A stretch of 64,000 bases of DNA from Bog-113 sp965226755 (lineage in GTDB: Bacteria > Acidobacteriota > Terriglobia > Bryobacterales > Bryobacteraceae), in NCBI GenBank assembly GCA_965226755.1, contig CBDDDT010000003.1:930001-994000 (forward strand). Reading direction: 5' to 3'. Numbering within the stretch: the stretch's first letter is position 1; each line of letters begins with the position of its first letter. Positions 43,631-53,900 of the stretch are shown here, piece by piece. A program made the translations under genes and the position numbers. The notes under the pieces were generated by a model. That model was not told the DNA's origin. It ran no database searches and saw only the letters and a list, made by a program, of their open reading frames with translations.

Positions 43631-45061
43631 ATGACACGTCGGAGAACGGGATGGATCGTGGCGGTGACCACTCTCTTGCTGGCCGGGGCCCGCGGGCCGG
43701 CGGCGTTCGCTCAACAGCCCTCGCCGCCCGGCGATGAGCCTCTGACGCCCCGCGAGCGGCAGCTTCTGGAACGCGTGGAAAAGCTGGAACAGCGGCTTGC
43801 GCTGCTGGAGAAGAAGGCCGCGTCGCCGGCGGCCGAGGGTGATGTTCCACAGCCCGACGGGAGCACCACGGGGGCGGCCGCGGGTCAGCAAGTGACGGCG
43901 CCGAGCCAGAATGCGGTTCCGCAACCGGGCTCTCCGGACGATACGGGAATCTGGCGCGGCACCTCGCTGAACTTTCTGGTTGACGGCTATTACGATTACA
44001 ACTTCAACCAGCCCATCGGGCGGGCGAATCAGCTGCGGGCTTACGACGTAATCAGCAATGCCTTCAACCTGAACCAGGCTGACGTGGTGATCGAGAACGC
44101 GCCCGATCCGTCCAACGGAAAGAGGTTCGGCGCACGGCTCGACCTGCAGTTCGGCCAGGCTACGGAAACTCTTCAGGGCAATCCCGCGAATGAGCCGCGG
44201 CCGGACATTTATCGCAATATCTTCCAGGCGTACGGGACGTATGTAATTCCCCTCGGAACCGGACTTACGGTGGATGTTGGAAAGTTTGCGAGCTCGCTGG
44301 GATTGGAAGGAAACTACACGCAGGATCAGATCAACTACTCGCGATCCTTCTGGTTTGACTTCCTGCCGTTCTATCACGAAGGCGCAAGGTTCAAATACAG
44401 CTTCAACGATGTCTTCGGCGTGAACTACTGGATCGTGAACGGCACGCAGCAGACCGAGCCGGTGAACGGATTCAAGGATCAATACGTCGGCCTGGTCTTC
44501 GTGCCGTCGAAAAAGATTGAATGGAACGTGAATTACTATTTGGGCCAGGAGCACCCGGACGTCGTTTTCAATCCTCCGAACGCCGTCAATCCGCCGACTC
44601 TGCAGGGCGTTCCATTTGAACCGATCCGGCCTTCCGCAACGGGAAAGCTCCATGTTCTGGACAGCTATGCCACGTGGCATGCTACGCCGAAGTTGACGGT
44701 GGCGCTGGAAGGGGACTATGTCATCGAGAGACTCGATGAAAATTCCGCGCCCGACCACACCATCGGGGGCGCGGGCTACTTCCGGTATCAGCTTACGCCC
44801 AAGTGGGCGATCGCGGGACGCCAGGAGTATCTCTCGGACCGGGGCGGCTTGTTTAGCGGCGCCACACAGGCGTTAAAGGAAAGCACCGCCACTCTGGAGT
44901 ATAAGTTCACCGACGGCTTTCTCGTGCGCCAGGAATGGCGGCGCGACTCCTCTAACGAGCCCTTCTTTTACACCAGCACTCTGGGGATCCTGAAGAAAGA
45001 GCAAAACACCGCGACGCTAGGAATGGTTTGGTGGTTCGGCCGTAAGACGGGGCAGTGGTAA
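43631..45061 (+). CDS. outer-membrane beta-barrel porin (BBP2-like)
   Basis: 476 residues from ATG 43631 (GTG 3 bases earlier possible). A signal peptide ends near AAFAQQ. A short coiled-coil follows (LLERVEKLEQRLALLEKK), then a Pro/Gln-rich linker. From about residue 110 the sequence shows alternating beta strands: DGYYDYNFNQPIG, GKRFGARLDLQFG, FQAYGTYVIPLG, FVPSKKIEWNVNYYLG. It ends in an aromatic residue (FGRKTGQW) as outer-membrane barrels do. The coiled coil may trimerise or touch peptidoglycan. Substrate unknown. Confidence 0.82.
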   Translation: MTRRRTGWIVAVTTLLLAGARGPAAFAQQPSPPGDEPLTPRERQLLERVEKLEQRLALLEKKAASPAAEGDVPQPDGSTTGAAAGQQVTAPSQNAVPQPGSPDDTGIWRGTSLNFLVDGYYDYNFNQPIGRANQLRAYDVISNAFNLNQADVVIENAPDPSNGKRFGARLDLQFGQATETLQGNPANEPRPDIYRNIFQAYGTYVIPLGTGLTVDVGKFASSLGLEGNYTQDQINYSRSFWFDFLPFYHEGARFKYSFNDVFGVNYWIVNGTQQTEPVNGFKDQYVGLVFVPSKKIEWNVNYYLGQEHPDVVFNPPNAVNPPTLQGVPFEPIRPSATGKLHVLDSYATWHATPKLTVALEGDYVIERLDENSAPDHTIGGAGYFRYQLTPKWAIAGRQEYLSDRGGLFSGATQALKESTATLEYKFTDGFLVRQEWRRDSSNEPFFYTSTLGILKKEQNTATLGMVWWFGRKTGQW

Positions 45062-45064
45062 GGG
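45035..45064 (+). repeat. porin 3' end, left copy of a short direct repeat
   Basis: This ~30-base segment encodes the porin end FGRKTGQW and its stop. A diverged copy lies at 47210-47238, after the FG-GAP gene. The two share a 12-base exact core, TAAGACGGGGCA, plus TTCGGC and TGGTA at the same spacing. Confidence 0.6.
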
Positions 45065-45065
45065 G

Positions 45066-45093
45066 TTAACCTTAATTGAGCTCCGTGTACAAT
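45066..45093 (+). promoter_or_regulatory. candidate promoter of the FG-GAP/TIGR03437 gene
   Basis: TTAACC (45066-45071), a 16-base spacer, then TACAAT (45088-45093, 5 of 6 to consensus). It would give a leader of about 20 nt before ATG 45121. Confidence 0.4.
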
Positions 45094-45120
45094 TATTAAC
45101 TGGGTCGGTCCCATCAACTT

Positions 45121-47202
45121 ATGTTTCCGCACGCAATCGCCGTTCGCCATTACCTGCTTTATTCCGTCTTATGCTCGGGAGTTGTCCTGGCTCAGACCCC
45201 CCGCTTCAGCCAAGGTGTCTCAGTCACGACGGCGGCGGGTCCGCTAGCATCCGCCGCTGGAGATTTCAATCAGGACGGGCATACCGACCTGGCGATCGCG
45301 AACACGACAGCCAAATCGGTGTCGATTCTGTTGGGCCGCGGAGACGGAACCTTCAGCGAGCGGGCTGACTATGGGGCCGGGACTTGTCAGATAGGGCAAG
45401 TGATCACGGGCGATTTCAATGGCGACGGCAAACTCGACCTGCTGGGCACATGCACGCTGACCACAGCGATCGTGATGCTGCCTGGTCTGGGAGATGGAAC
45501 GTTTGGCGCGCCCGTGTTCAGCCAGGCTCCGATGCCGGTGGTATCCGGACTCCTCGAGAACTTTGTCGAACCGCTGACCAGCGCGGATGTGAACGGCGAT
45601 GGCATTCCCGACCTGGCATTGATCATTCAGACTTCGCCTGCAGTTAGTATCGACGGGCCAGGCGCTATTGGACAAGCCGTCATTATGACCGGCAATGGAG
45701 ACGGCACCTTCACGTTTGCGAGCACTCTGAACATCGCGCCGCAAGGGACGGAGCCCTATGCGCTGCAATTAGCCGATGTGAACGGAGACGGAAAGGCCGA
45801 CTTAGTCGGAATCGCGTTCGATTACTCGGCGACGGGCCTGTCGAATCCATTTACACCATTTTTATTCGTCGCGCTGGGCGACGGTGCGGGCTCATTCCAG
45901 TTGGCCCATTTCTATTCATTGACTGGGATTCCGCAGACCGGGATGATGGTAGCGGACGTGAATGGAGACAAGAAGCCGGATGTGGTTTTCGCCGGTTTGT
46001 CGATTGCGGCCATTTTCAATAACGACACTACCGATTTATCCGGAGTGGGTGTTTTTTTGGGCGCCGGCGACGGCTCTTTCACGCTTGCTTACCAGGCTGT
46101 CGATTCCCAGACCGCCCAGAATCAGGCTACGATCGGGGCGGCATTGGCTCCGGTTCTGGGGACAGGCAAACCCGACATTGTCGCGGTAATGCTGTTTCAA
46201 AGTCTCGCGGACAATAGCGTGCCCGCCTCCGGCGTCGTGGTGCGGCCGAACAATGGCGATGGAACGTTCGGCCCTCCGCAGACCATTCTGGAGCCTTCCG
46301 CATCTCCGATGCCGTTTTCGTTGGCAGCCGCGGACTTCAACTCGGACGGGCGGCCGGATCTGGCGGTCTTCAGTTTTGGCGTGAACCTGTTCGACCTTCT
46401 TTTCAGTAACGTGAACGTGCTGGAGCAGATCGACACCATCGGGCAGACTATTGCCCAGTTTCCAACCGCGTTGGCATCGGCGTTGCTCAATGTCACCCCC
46501 GCGAGCACGTTCACCGACGCGAATGGCGCGAGTTTTCTAGGGGGGCCTGTAGCGACGTCTTCTATCGTGAGCGCCTTTGGCGCGGGTCTCGCCGCTTCAA
46601 TCGGCAGCGCCACGACTCTCCCCTTGCCGTTGTCGCTGGGCGGCGTCTCGATCAATGTGACAGACGCGCTTAACGTGACGCGGCCGGCTGCTCTGTTCTA
46701 TGTTTCGCCCGTTCAGATCAATTACGCGATTCCCGACGGGACAGCCACCGGGCTCGGGACAGTAGCGATTACAACGCCTGACGGCATCGTCAAGGTTCAG
46801 CAATCGCTAGTCGCGGTGGCGCCCGGCTTGTTCGGCGTTGACGGGCTGGCAGTCGCGCAGGTATTCACTTACAACAACAGCGCCGCGCCCGTGATCACTT
46901 CCACATTGCAAGTGAATGCACAAGGGCAACTAACCGCGACGCCGATTGACGCCGGGAGCGGAGCCGAGCAAGTCTACTTGATTCTTTATGGGACGGGAAT
47001 TCGGAACCATCAAAATCCGGTGACTGCGACGCTCGGAAGCGCCACAGCGCCAGCGGCCTATGCAGGGGCGCAGGGCGTGTACGTGGGCGAGGATCAGATC
47101 AACCTTCTTCTCCCGCAGAGCCTAAAGGGCGCGGGCCTCGTCAGCGTCACATTGAACGTCGACGGTCAAGTTACGAATCCCGTGCAAATACAAATTCAGT
47201 GA
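45121..47202 (+). CDS. secreted FG-GAP repeat protein with Solibacter-type C-terminal domain
   Basis: 693 residues with a signal peptide ending near SGVVLAQ. About six calcium-binding repeats (GDFNQDGHTD, GDFNGDGKLD, ADVNGDGIPD, ADVNGDKKPD) build a propeller up to about residue 440. From about 455 the chain changes to VTPASTFTDANGASFLGGP, AFGAGLAASIGSA, ALFYVSPVQINYAIP and VYLILYGTGIRN. This fits the TIGR03437 family, expanded in Solibacter. The role of that tail is unknown; surface display or secretion is a guess. The gene is flanked by two copies of the porin's last ~28 bases. Confidence 0.88.
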   Translation: MFPHAIAVRHYLLYSVLCSGVVLAQTPRFSQGVSVTTAAGPLASAAGDFNQDGHTDLAIANTTAKSVSILLGRGDGTFSERADYGAGTCQIGQVITGDFNGDGKLDLLGTCTLTTAIVMLPGLGDGTFGAPVFSQAPMPVVSGLLENFVEPLTSADVNGDGIPDLALIIQTSPAVSIDGPGAIGQAVIMTGNGDGTFTFASTLNIAPQGTEPYALQLADVNGDGKADLVGIAFDYSATGLSNPFTPFLFVALGDGAGSFQLAHFYSLTGIPQTGMMVADVNGDKKPDVVFAGLSIAAIFNNDTTDLSGVGVFLGAGDGSFTLAYQAVDSQTAQNQATIGAALAPVLGTGKPDIVAVMLFQSLADNSVPASGVVVRPNNGDGTFGPPQTILEPSASPMPFSLAAADFNSDGRPDLAVFSFGVNLFDLLFSNVNVLEQIDTIGQTIAQFPTALASALLNVTPASTFTDANGASFLGGPVATSSIVSAFGAGLAASIGSATTLPLPLSLGGVSINVTDALNVTRPAALFYVSPVQINYAIPDGTATGLGTVAITTPDGIVKVQQSLVAVAPGLFGVDGLAVAQVFTYNNSAAPVITSTLQVNAQGQLTATPIDAGSGAEQVYLILYGTGIRNHQNPVTATLGSATAPAAYAGAQGVYVGEDQINLLLPQSLKGAGLVSVTLNVDGQVTNPVQIQIQ

Positions 47203-47209
47203 TGGGCGA

Positions 47210-47238
47210 TTCGGCGATAAGACGGGGCACTGGTAGGG
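47210..47238 (+). repeat. porin 3' end relic, right copy of the direct repeat
   Basis: Reads in one frame as FGDKTGHW followed by TAG, the same end as the porin FGRKTGQW. No porin sequence precedes it. It looks like the tail of a lost second porin copy, or the scar of insertion of the FG-GAP gene. The rest of the gap to 47469 shows no further feature. Confidence 0.55.
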
Positions 47239-47469
47239 TGGCGTCGCCGAAACAGAACATGATTGACGGCCGGGCAGTTCGAAAGTCCTGCTGAACCTGA
47301 CCCGGTAATCGCCCGCCCCGGGAAAACGACCAATTCATTTAAGTCAATCCGGGTGGTTACGCTTTGGCCTGGCGCCAGCTTAGTTAGGAGCACTTCCAAC
47401 GCTCCTATGCGGCGACTTGTCTGCGCAGTGTTCACCGAGCTTCGTCAGCATTGCGCGATTCGCGTATTC

Positions 47470-49014
47470 TTAGTGCCGGAAGTTCCGTACGCCCGTAAAG
47501 ACCATGGCCACGCCCAGACGATCCGCCGCCGCGATCACGTCCCCGTCCTTCACGGAGCCGCCGGGCTGAATGAAGGCCGTCGCTCCGTGTTTCACCGCTT
47601 CTTCCAATCCATCCGGAAACGGGAAAAAAGCGTCGCTTCCCACCACAGTCCCGGCTAGCGGCAGCAGCGCTTTCGCGGCGCCGATCCTCACCGAGTCCAC
47701 GCGGCTCATCTGCCCTGCCCCGATGCCCACTGTCTGTCCGGCCCTGGCATAGACGATCGCGTTGGATTTCACATGTTTCGCGACCTTCCAGGCGAACTCC
47801 AGCGCTTCCCATTCCGATTCAATGGGCGCACGGCTCGTGACGACGCGCATGTCGGAACGGCGCAGCGCATGGCGATCCTCCGTCTGCGCCAGAAAGCCGC
47901 CCGAAAGGCTTTTCACCACCAGACCCGGCGCGGATTTTTTCATCTCCAACAGCCGCAAATTCTTTTTCGCCCGCAGAATTTCCAGCGCCTCGGCCGTAAA
48001 GCCGGGAGCGGCGATGGCTTCCAGAAAGAGCTTCGCCATCTCGCGCGCCGTCTCGGCGTTCACCTCTCGATTGGCCCCGACGACGCCGCCAAACGCGGAC
48101 ACCGGATCGCATTCCAAAGCCCGCGCGTAAGCCTCCGCAAGCGAGTCCCGCTCGGCGCACCCGGCGGGATTGGTGTGTTTGATGATCGCCGCCGCGGGCG
48201 CGCGAAATTCCTCCACCAGGGCCCAGGCGGCGTCCAGGTCGACGAGGTTGTTGTAAGAAAGCTCCTTCCCGTTGAGCTGGCGGGCGCCGACAATCCCGCG
48301 ATCGCCAGCCCCGTAAACCGCGGCGCGCTGGTGGGGATTTTCGCCATACCGCAAACTCGCGCGCCGGGGGGAATGAATTGATAGAACCGCGGGCAACTCG
48401 CAGGGCGCGGGCTCGGCCGCGGGGTCAAGAGCCGCGAGCGTGAGGGCGATCGCGCGGTCGTAATCCGCCGTGCGGACAAACGCCTTTCGCGCCAGGTCCC
48501 AATTCGTCTCTACGCTGATCGCGCCATTGGCCGCGCGAAGTTCCTGGAGCACGGCGGCGTAGTCTTCGGGCGACGTCACGACGGCTACATCCTGGTAATT
48601 CTTCGCGGCCGACCGGATCATGGTGGGTCCGCCGATATCGATATTCTCGATCAGTTCCGCCCGCGTGGCTCCGGCGCGCGCGGCCGTCTTCTCGAAAGCG
48701 TACAGGTTTACGACCACCATGTCGATCTCGGGGATATGGTGGGCTTCCAGAGCGGCGCGGTGTTCCGGATTTGCGCGCACGGCCAGGATGCCGCCCGTGA
48801 TTCGCGGGTGCATGGTTTTCACGCGCCCATCCAGCATTTCGGGAAATCCGGTCACATCGGCGACGTCGCGAACCGCAAGACCGGCATCGCGCAAATGTCT
48901 GGCCGTGCCGCCGGTCGAGAGAAGTTCCACTCCGAGCTCATGAAGACCCTGCGCGAAAGGCGCAAGGCCGGTTTTGTCGGTGACGCTCAGCAGCGCCCGG
49001 CGGATTTGCGGCAT
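47470..49014 (-). CDS. purH: bifunctional AICAR formyltransferase/IMP cyclohydrolase
   Basis: 514 residues from ATG 49014 (MPQIRRALLSVTDKTGL). The cyclohydrolase domain (1-~195) holds LLSTGGTARHL, RVKTMHPRITGGIL and NIDIGGPTMIRSAAKN. The formyltransferase domain holds ELSYNNLVDLDAAW, IIKHTNPAGCAE (catalytic Lys-His kept; the usual NPCG is NPAG) and SDAFFPFPDGLEEAVKHG. It makes IMP in the last two steps of purine synthesis. It starts 31 bases after the nitrite/sulfite reductase gene. Confidence 0.97.
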   Translation of the reverse strand: MPQIRRALLSVTDKTGLAPFAQGLHELGVELLSTGGTARHLRDAGLAVRDVADVTGFPEMLDGRVKTMHPRITGGILAVRANPEHRAALEAHHIPEIDMVVVNLYAFEKTAARAGATRAELIENIDIGGPTMIRSAAKNYQDVAVVTSPEDYAAVLQELRAANGAISVETNWDLARKAFVRTADYDRAIALTLAALDPAAEPAPCELPAVLSIHSPRRASLRYGENPHQRAAVYGAGDRGIVGARQLNGKELSYNNLVDLDAAWALVEEFRAPAAAIIKHTNPAGCAERDSLAEAYARALECDPVSAFGGVVGANREVNAETAREMAKLFLEAIAAPGFTAEALEILRAKKNLRLLEMKKSAPGLVVKSLSGGFLAQTEDRHALRRSDMRVVTSRAPIESEWEALEFAWKVAKHVKSNAIVYARAGQTVGIGAGQMSRVDSVRIGAAKALLPLAGTVVGSDAFFPFPDGLEEAVKHGATAFIQPGGSVKDGDVIAAADRLGVAMVFTGVRNFRH

Positions 49015-49045
49015 CCCCCTATTGTGCAGGGTGGAATCGCGCGTG

Positions 49046-50818
49046 TTATGCGGCGCACTCTCCGCGCCCAAGCTGCAGCGAGAATGCCGTCTCGTCTCCC
49101 CAGTCGTTGTAAATCTCCGGGAAGAGCTCGGGCGGTTTCGCCAGATCGGCGGTCAGCGAACGGAAGAATTCGACTTTATAGCGCAGGACGTAATGCCGGA
49201 AAGTCTCGGCCGATTCGCGATTGTCCAGATAGTGCTCCACCACCCGCTGAACCGCGGCGGGGGCCAATCGCGCGGGAATGCTCTGGACCGCCAGACCGAA
49301 GCGGAGATCTCCGTTCTCGTCGTGGCCGCCGCCCAGCAGCATCTGGTAATAGGGAACTTCGCGGCCTTCAATCTTGCGCGCGTTGCCGTAGAAGCCGAAA
49401 TCGGCGATCCAGTGCTGACCGCACGAGTTCGGGCAGCCGCTGATTTTCACTTTCAGCGCGCGGGCTTCGATTTGCTGGTATTCGCGAACCACGTCGTGGA
49501 TGGCTTTGCCCAGGTTCATGGATTTCGTCAGCGCCAGATTGCAGGAATAGGCGCCGGGGCAGGTGGTGATGTCTTCGAATTCGCCGGCATTGGCCTCCCC
49601 GAGGCCAGCGGCGTCGAGCGCCGCATACAGGCGAGGAAGTTGGACGAGCGGGATAAACGCCAGCAACAGGTTTTGATCGATGGTGATCCGCAGCAGCCCA
49701 TCGCCCGCGGTTTCGGCAATTTCCGCGAGCGCCCGCATTTGGTCGGCCGTCAGGTTGCCCTGGTCAACGCGCACCCGCGCCATCGCATAACCCGGCTGCT
49801 TCTGCTCTTCGACGTTGGTCTCGAGCCAGCGGTCATAGCGCGCGTTGGAGCTCTTCCGTGTTCCCAGCACCGGCAGAAGATCGCCCGTTCCAAGCGGGCG
49901 CGGAGTTGAAGTGAAGCCGCCAAACCCTTCCGGCACGCGTTGCGGCGTCGGAATTCCGCCATTCGCCAGGATATCCGCGTACTCCGCGTCCACGGCTTCC
50001 TTGAGCCAGGGGAATCCCCTTTCGCGAAGAACAAACTTCAAGCGAGCTTTATTCCGGTTCTTCCGGTTGCCGTACTGATTGAAGACGCGCAGCACCGCTT
50101 CGATGCGATTCACCAAGCGGTCTTCGGGCAGGAATTCGTCCAGAGTGTGAGCTTCGGTCGGCAGCGGGCCCAATCCGCCTCCCACAACCACTCGAAACCC
50201 GCGCTGCCCGCCATCCATCCGGGCAAGAAGGCCGACGTCATGAATGCCGCCCAGCATCCGGTCCGAATGGGAATCGACTGTGCTGCCGCCATCGAAAGCG
50301 ATCTTGAACTTGCGCGGCATGCTGTCCGTCAGGGCTTGGCGCAGGAACGCAAAAGATACGATGCGCGCGTAGGGCAGAACGTCGAAGACCTCGTCGCGCC
50401 GCAGACCGGCATCGGGCGAGGCCGTAACATTGCGCACCGTGTTGAAACAAGCTTCGCGGGTGGTCATGCCCTCATCAGCCAACAAATGCATGACGTCCGC
50501 CGCTTTGGCGAGCGGAACGAAGTGAAACTGCATGTTCTGGCGCGTGGTCACATGGCCGCGGCTGCCTGCGAAATCATCCGCGATGCGAGCGAGTTGGCGC
50601 AGCTGACGCGCGGTCAGCACGCCGCCGGGAAATTTGGTGCGAACCATCTGCACGCCGGGTTGGCGCTGGCCGTAGACGCCGTAACGCAGCCGGAACCCCC
50701 GGAAATCGTCATCGCTGATCGCGCCCGAAATCAGTTCTTGAGCGCGGGTACGGAACAGCTCGATCTCGGTTCGGACTGTGGTGTCATGATCGGCTTCAAA
50801 TTGAGAGGCGGAAGGCAT
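49046..50818 (-). CDS. siroheme-4Fe4S nitrite/sulfite reductase
   Basis: 590 residues. Two ferrodoxin-like halves are seen, with RTKFPGGVLTARQLRQLARI and GHVTTRQNMQFHFVP in the first. The cluster/siroheme ligands are CPGAYSC (C-x5-C) and GCPNSCGQHW (C-x3-C). Length and motifs fit ferredoxin-type assimilatory NirA/SirA. Nitrite and sulfite reductases are hard to tell apart by sequence, and no nitrate reductase or cys gene lies nearby. It lies 90 bases after the large DUF4175-like gene on the same strand. Confidence 0.9.
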   Translation of the reverse strand: MPSASQFEADHDTTVRTEIELFRTRAQELISGAISDDDFRGFRLRYGVYGQRQPGVQMVRTKFPGGVLTARQLRQLARIADDFAGSRGHVTTRQNMQFHFVPLAKAADVMHLLADEGMTTREACFNTVRNVTASPDAGLRRDEVFDVLPYARIVSFAFLRQALTDSMPRKFKIAFDGGSTVDSHSDRMLGGIHDVGLLARMDGGQRGFRVVVGGGLGPLPTEAHTLDEFLPEDRLVNRIEAVLRVFNQYGNRKNRNKARLKFVLRERGFPWLKEAVDAEYADILANGGIPTPQRVPEGFGGFTSTPRPLGTGDLLPVLGTRKSSNARYDRWLETNVEEQKQPGYAMARVRVDQGNLTADQMRALAEIAETAGDGLLRITIDQNLLLAFIPLVQLPRLYAALDAAGLGEANAGEFEDITTCPGAYSCNLALTKSMNLGKAIHDVVREYQQIEARALKVKISGCPNSCGQHWIADFGFYGNARKIEGREVPYYQMLLGGGHDENGDLRFGLAVQSIPARLAPAAVQRVVEHYLDNRESAETFRHYVLRYKVEFFRSLTADLAKPPELFPEIYNDWGDETAFSLQLGRGECAA

Positions 50819-50908
50819 GGAATACCTCCTTCTCTATCGAGATTAGCGGATTGCCCGAAAGGTTGCAAAGGAATGGCCTGTTTCGGCCATATCTTTACTG
50901 GCGGACCT

Positions 50909-53900
50909 TTACTGGCTTAAGCGCCGGAAGTAGTCGGCTACCGCGTTGGCGTACCCGGGCGGCACATTCTGGGGTTCCGGGGTGCGGACGCTGCCGCGGG
51001 CGTCGTCCAGCTTGCGGCGGAGAATCAGTTCCGCCTGCTCGGACGCTCCCAGGATCTGCTGCTCCACAGCCGCCAGACGCTGCGGGTCGGCGTTGAACCG
51101 CCGCGGATCGAGCTGACCGAGCTGGCGAACGAGATCCTGTATATCCTTCGCCGTAGCCGGGTCAGACCGAACCGATTGCTGGAGCCGGCTCAGTTCCCGG
51201 ACCGCTTCGTCATACTCTCGCTGCGCCGTGGCGGCATCGGGCGGTCGTCGATTCCCCAGGTTCATGGCGTCCCATGTGCCGCCGCCGGCGGGACCCACGG
51301 GACCGAAACCGCCTCCCCGCGCGTCGCCCGATTGCTGGCCGCGCTGGCCGGTGCTGCCTTCTCCGGATTCGCCGGACTGGGCGGATTGTTGACCGGGTTG
51401 CCGCCCCGGTTGCTGGCCGGACCCGGCGCTTTGTCCCCCCTGGCTGCCGTTCGACGACTGCTGGCCGCCCCGTTGTTGTCCCGGCTGACTTCCCGGTTGA
51501 CTGGCCGGCTTGCCGCCCTGTTGGCCCTTGCCGGACTGCGCGCCCGATTCCTGACCCGGCTGGTTGCCCGGCTGCTGGCCGGCCATGGCTTCCAGATCGC
51601 GATGGAGTTTCTCCGCGCGCTCCAGAGCCTGCTGCAGACCCTGGTCCCCCGCGCCGGCGCCGGAGCCGCTCTTCATGGCGGATTCGGCGTCGCGAAGTTT
51701 GTCCTTCAGGTCGTCCATCTCCCGCGTAACGGGCGCTTCGCGCATTACGGCGTAGCTGCCCAGACCTTTGTTCAGGGCCTCCACGGTCCACTTCATGCGC
51801 GACTCCAGCTCATTCTGCTGCATATCGCCCAGCGCGTCCCGAAGCTTTTTCGCGGCGTCCGGTTGCGTATTCTGCATTCCGCGCGTCGCCTCCTGCATGC
51901 TGTGTTCGAGCTGGTGGAAGTCTTCGATTTCCTTCCGTTTCTCTTCAGCCATCTGCGATTCGAGCTGTCTGGTCTGCTGCTCGGTGCGGGAAGCGGAAGC
52001 GCCGCCCCCGAAATTATGGCGGAGCCGGTCGTCGAAGTTCTTCTGCTTCTCGGCCAGCTTCTCGGCCTGAGCGCGCACGTCGCCCATTTCGGACCCGTTC
52101 TGCTGATGGCGCATCTGAGACATGGCGGATTCAGCCCGGTTCAGTTCTTCGGCCGCGCGCTGGGCTTGCGAGGTCTCGCCATGGGAAGCGGCGTCGCCCA
52201 TCCGGCGCTCGGCCTCGGTCAGGTTCTGGAGCGCCTGGTCGAGCGCCTGCTGAGTTCCGGGAGAAAACTTTCCACCCGTACTGCTGGAAGCGTTCCGGGG
52301 CTGCGAAGGCGCCTGTTGACGCGACGCCGATTGCCCGCTGGACTGGCTGCTGGATTGTCCCTGCTGGGACGAAGGCTGTCCCTGTGAACCGGGCTGCTCG
52401 CCCTGCTGGGATTGCGAGGCTTGCTGCGACTGGGAGGCTTGCTGGGAATCCTGTTTGCGGGCCAGATCTTCCAGCTTCTGGCGCAATTGCTCGGCTTCGC
52501 GGCGCAGCATCTCCTGCTGCCAGCGCTGCTGGAAATTCTGCTTGTTCTGCTGTTGTTGCGCGAGTTCCTGTTGCCGTTTGGCGAGTTCCTCGAGTTTTTT
52601 GAGAGCCTCGTCCGCTTCCTTTTGCTTCTGGTCGGCCGCCGATTGCGAACCGCTCTCGTATTGATTCTTTTGCGTGTCGAGTTCGAGGTTGGTCAGCCCC
52701 TCCAAATCCCGGCTGGCGCCCCCACCGCCGCCTCCTCCGCCGCCGCTGCGCGTGATCTGGACCTGGATGTCGCGGAAGATCGCCTCGGCGCGCAGAAGAT
52801 ACTGCAAGGCCTTCTGTTCGGGCGAAAGAGCATCCTGCCACTTCTGTCCCTTCAGTTGGGCGGCGGCCGGATCCATGGCGGCCACCGCGCTCTCCATGCT
52901 GGCCACAAATTGCTGGAAAGCGGTGTTGCTTCCGGCGATCTGGCGCGCCTTCATCCGATTCGAGAGCGACTGCGCCTCATCCCGCAGCTTGGTCTGCACC
53001 CCCGATAAGTATTTGGCGTTCTCCGCATCCGTGCCGGCATCGTGTTTCTGGCTCTTGAGCTGGTTGAAAGTGGCGGCGATGATCTCCTTCTGACGATCCG
53101 CGATCTTCGGCTCGTCCTGACCGGAGCCGCTGTTGCTCGAAGCCTGTTCCTGGTGATAGGTAAGCTCGAAAGGCCGCGATTCGATGAAGTAAATATCCGA
53201 TCGCGCGGTGGTGGTGGCGTCGCGAGCGCTGGCGTAGAGCGAAACGACATCGCCCGGCACGAGCTTGAAATCTTCGAGCGAAAGCAGCGACGAACCGTGC
53301 GCGTCCTTGGCGCCCTTGGAGTTGAGGAGGGAGCGCACCTGCTCCGGGCCGCCGTTGACGGAAAAATGCAGGTCAAGCGATTGAACGCCGTAATCATCGC
53401 GGGCCTGAATCTCCACGGGAACTTCCTCGATCGGAGTCACGCGCGCATCCCGATTCGGGCGGTTGATGGTGACGACGGGGGGCGAATCGCGGCGCGCTTC
53501 AATGAAGTAATCGTCGCTGAGGCGGACAACCTGGCCGGAGTCTTCGACCGCCACGTGGTACGCGCCGTCTTTCATGATCGGCACGGCGGCATGATGACTG
53601 GTTCCGTCTCCGGTCAACGGGATGCGCTGCCCATCGTCGACAATCAGAAACCCGCCGTTCAGGGGCTTATCGGTTTCGATGCCGAGATCGGCCACCGTGC
53701 CTTGCACCGCGCGCAGATCTCCGCCGGGATCTTCAACCTCGTCCTTTTGTCCGTAAGCGCGAGGAAAATGATAGGTGACGCGCAGATGCGTAACCTGCGG
53801 CAGATCGACAGCGGTAAGTTTCGCGGTGACGGAGTGAATGCCGTTGGAGACCACGTAGTATTCGACGTTCTCGGGCAATCCGACCAGCACAAACTGGAAC

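Noticed and set aside
43358..44758. 466-residue open frame on the minus strand
   Set aside because: Antisense to groEL and the porin. It crosses a strong terminator and two clear genes and has no family features.
47196..47435. 79-residue minus-strand ORF between the FG-GAP gene and purH
   Set aside because: No ribosome-binding site or family pattern; it covers the porin-end relic, so chance is more likely.
51176..52387. 403-residue plus-strand frame over the DUF4175-like gene
   Set aside because: Leucine- and Gly-rich shadow of Gln/Ser-rich codons; no start signal or partner.
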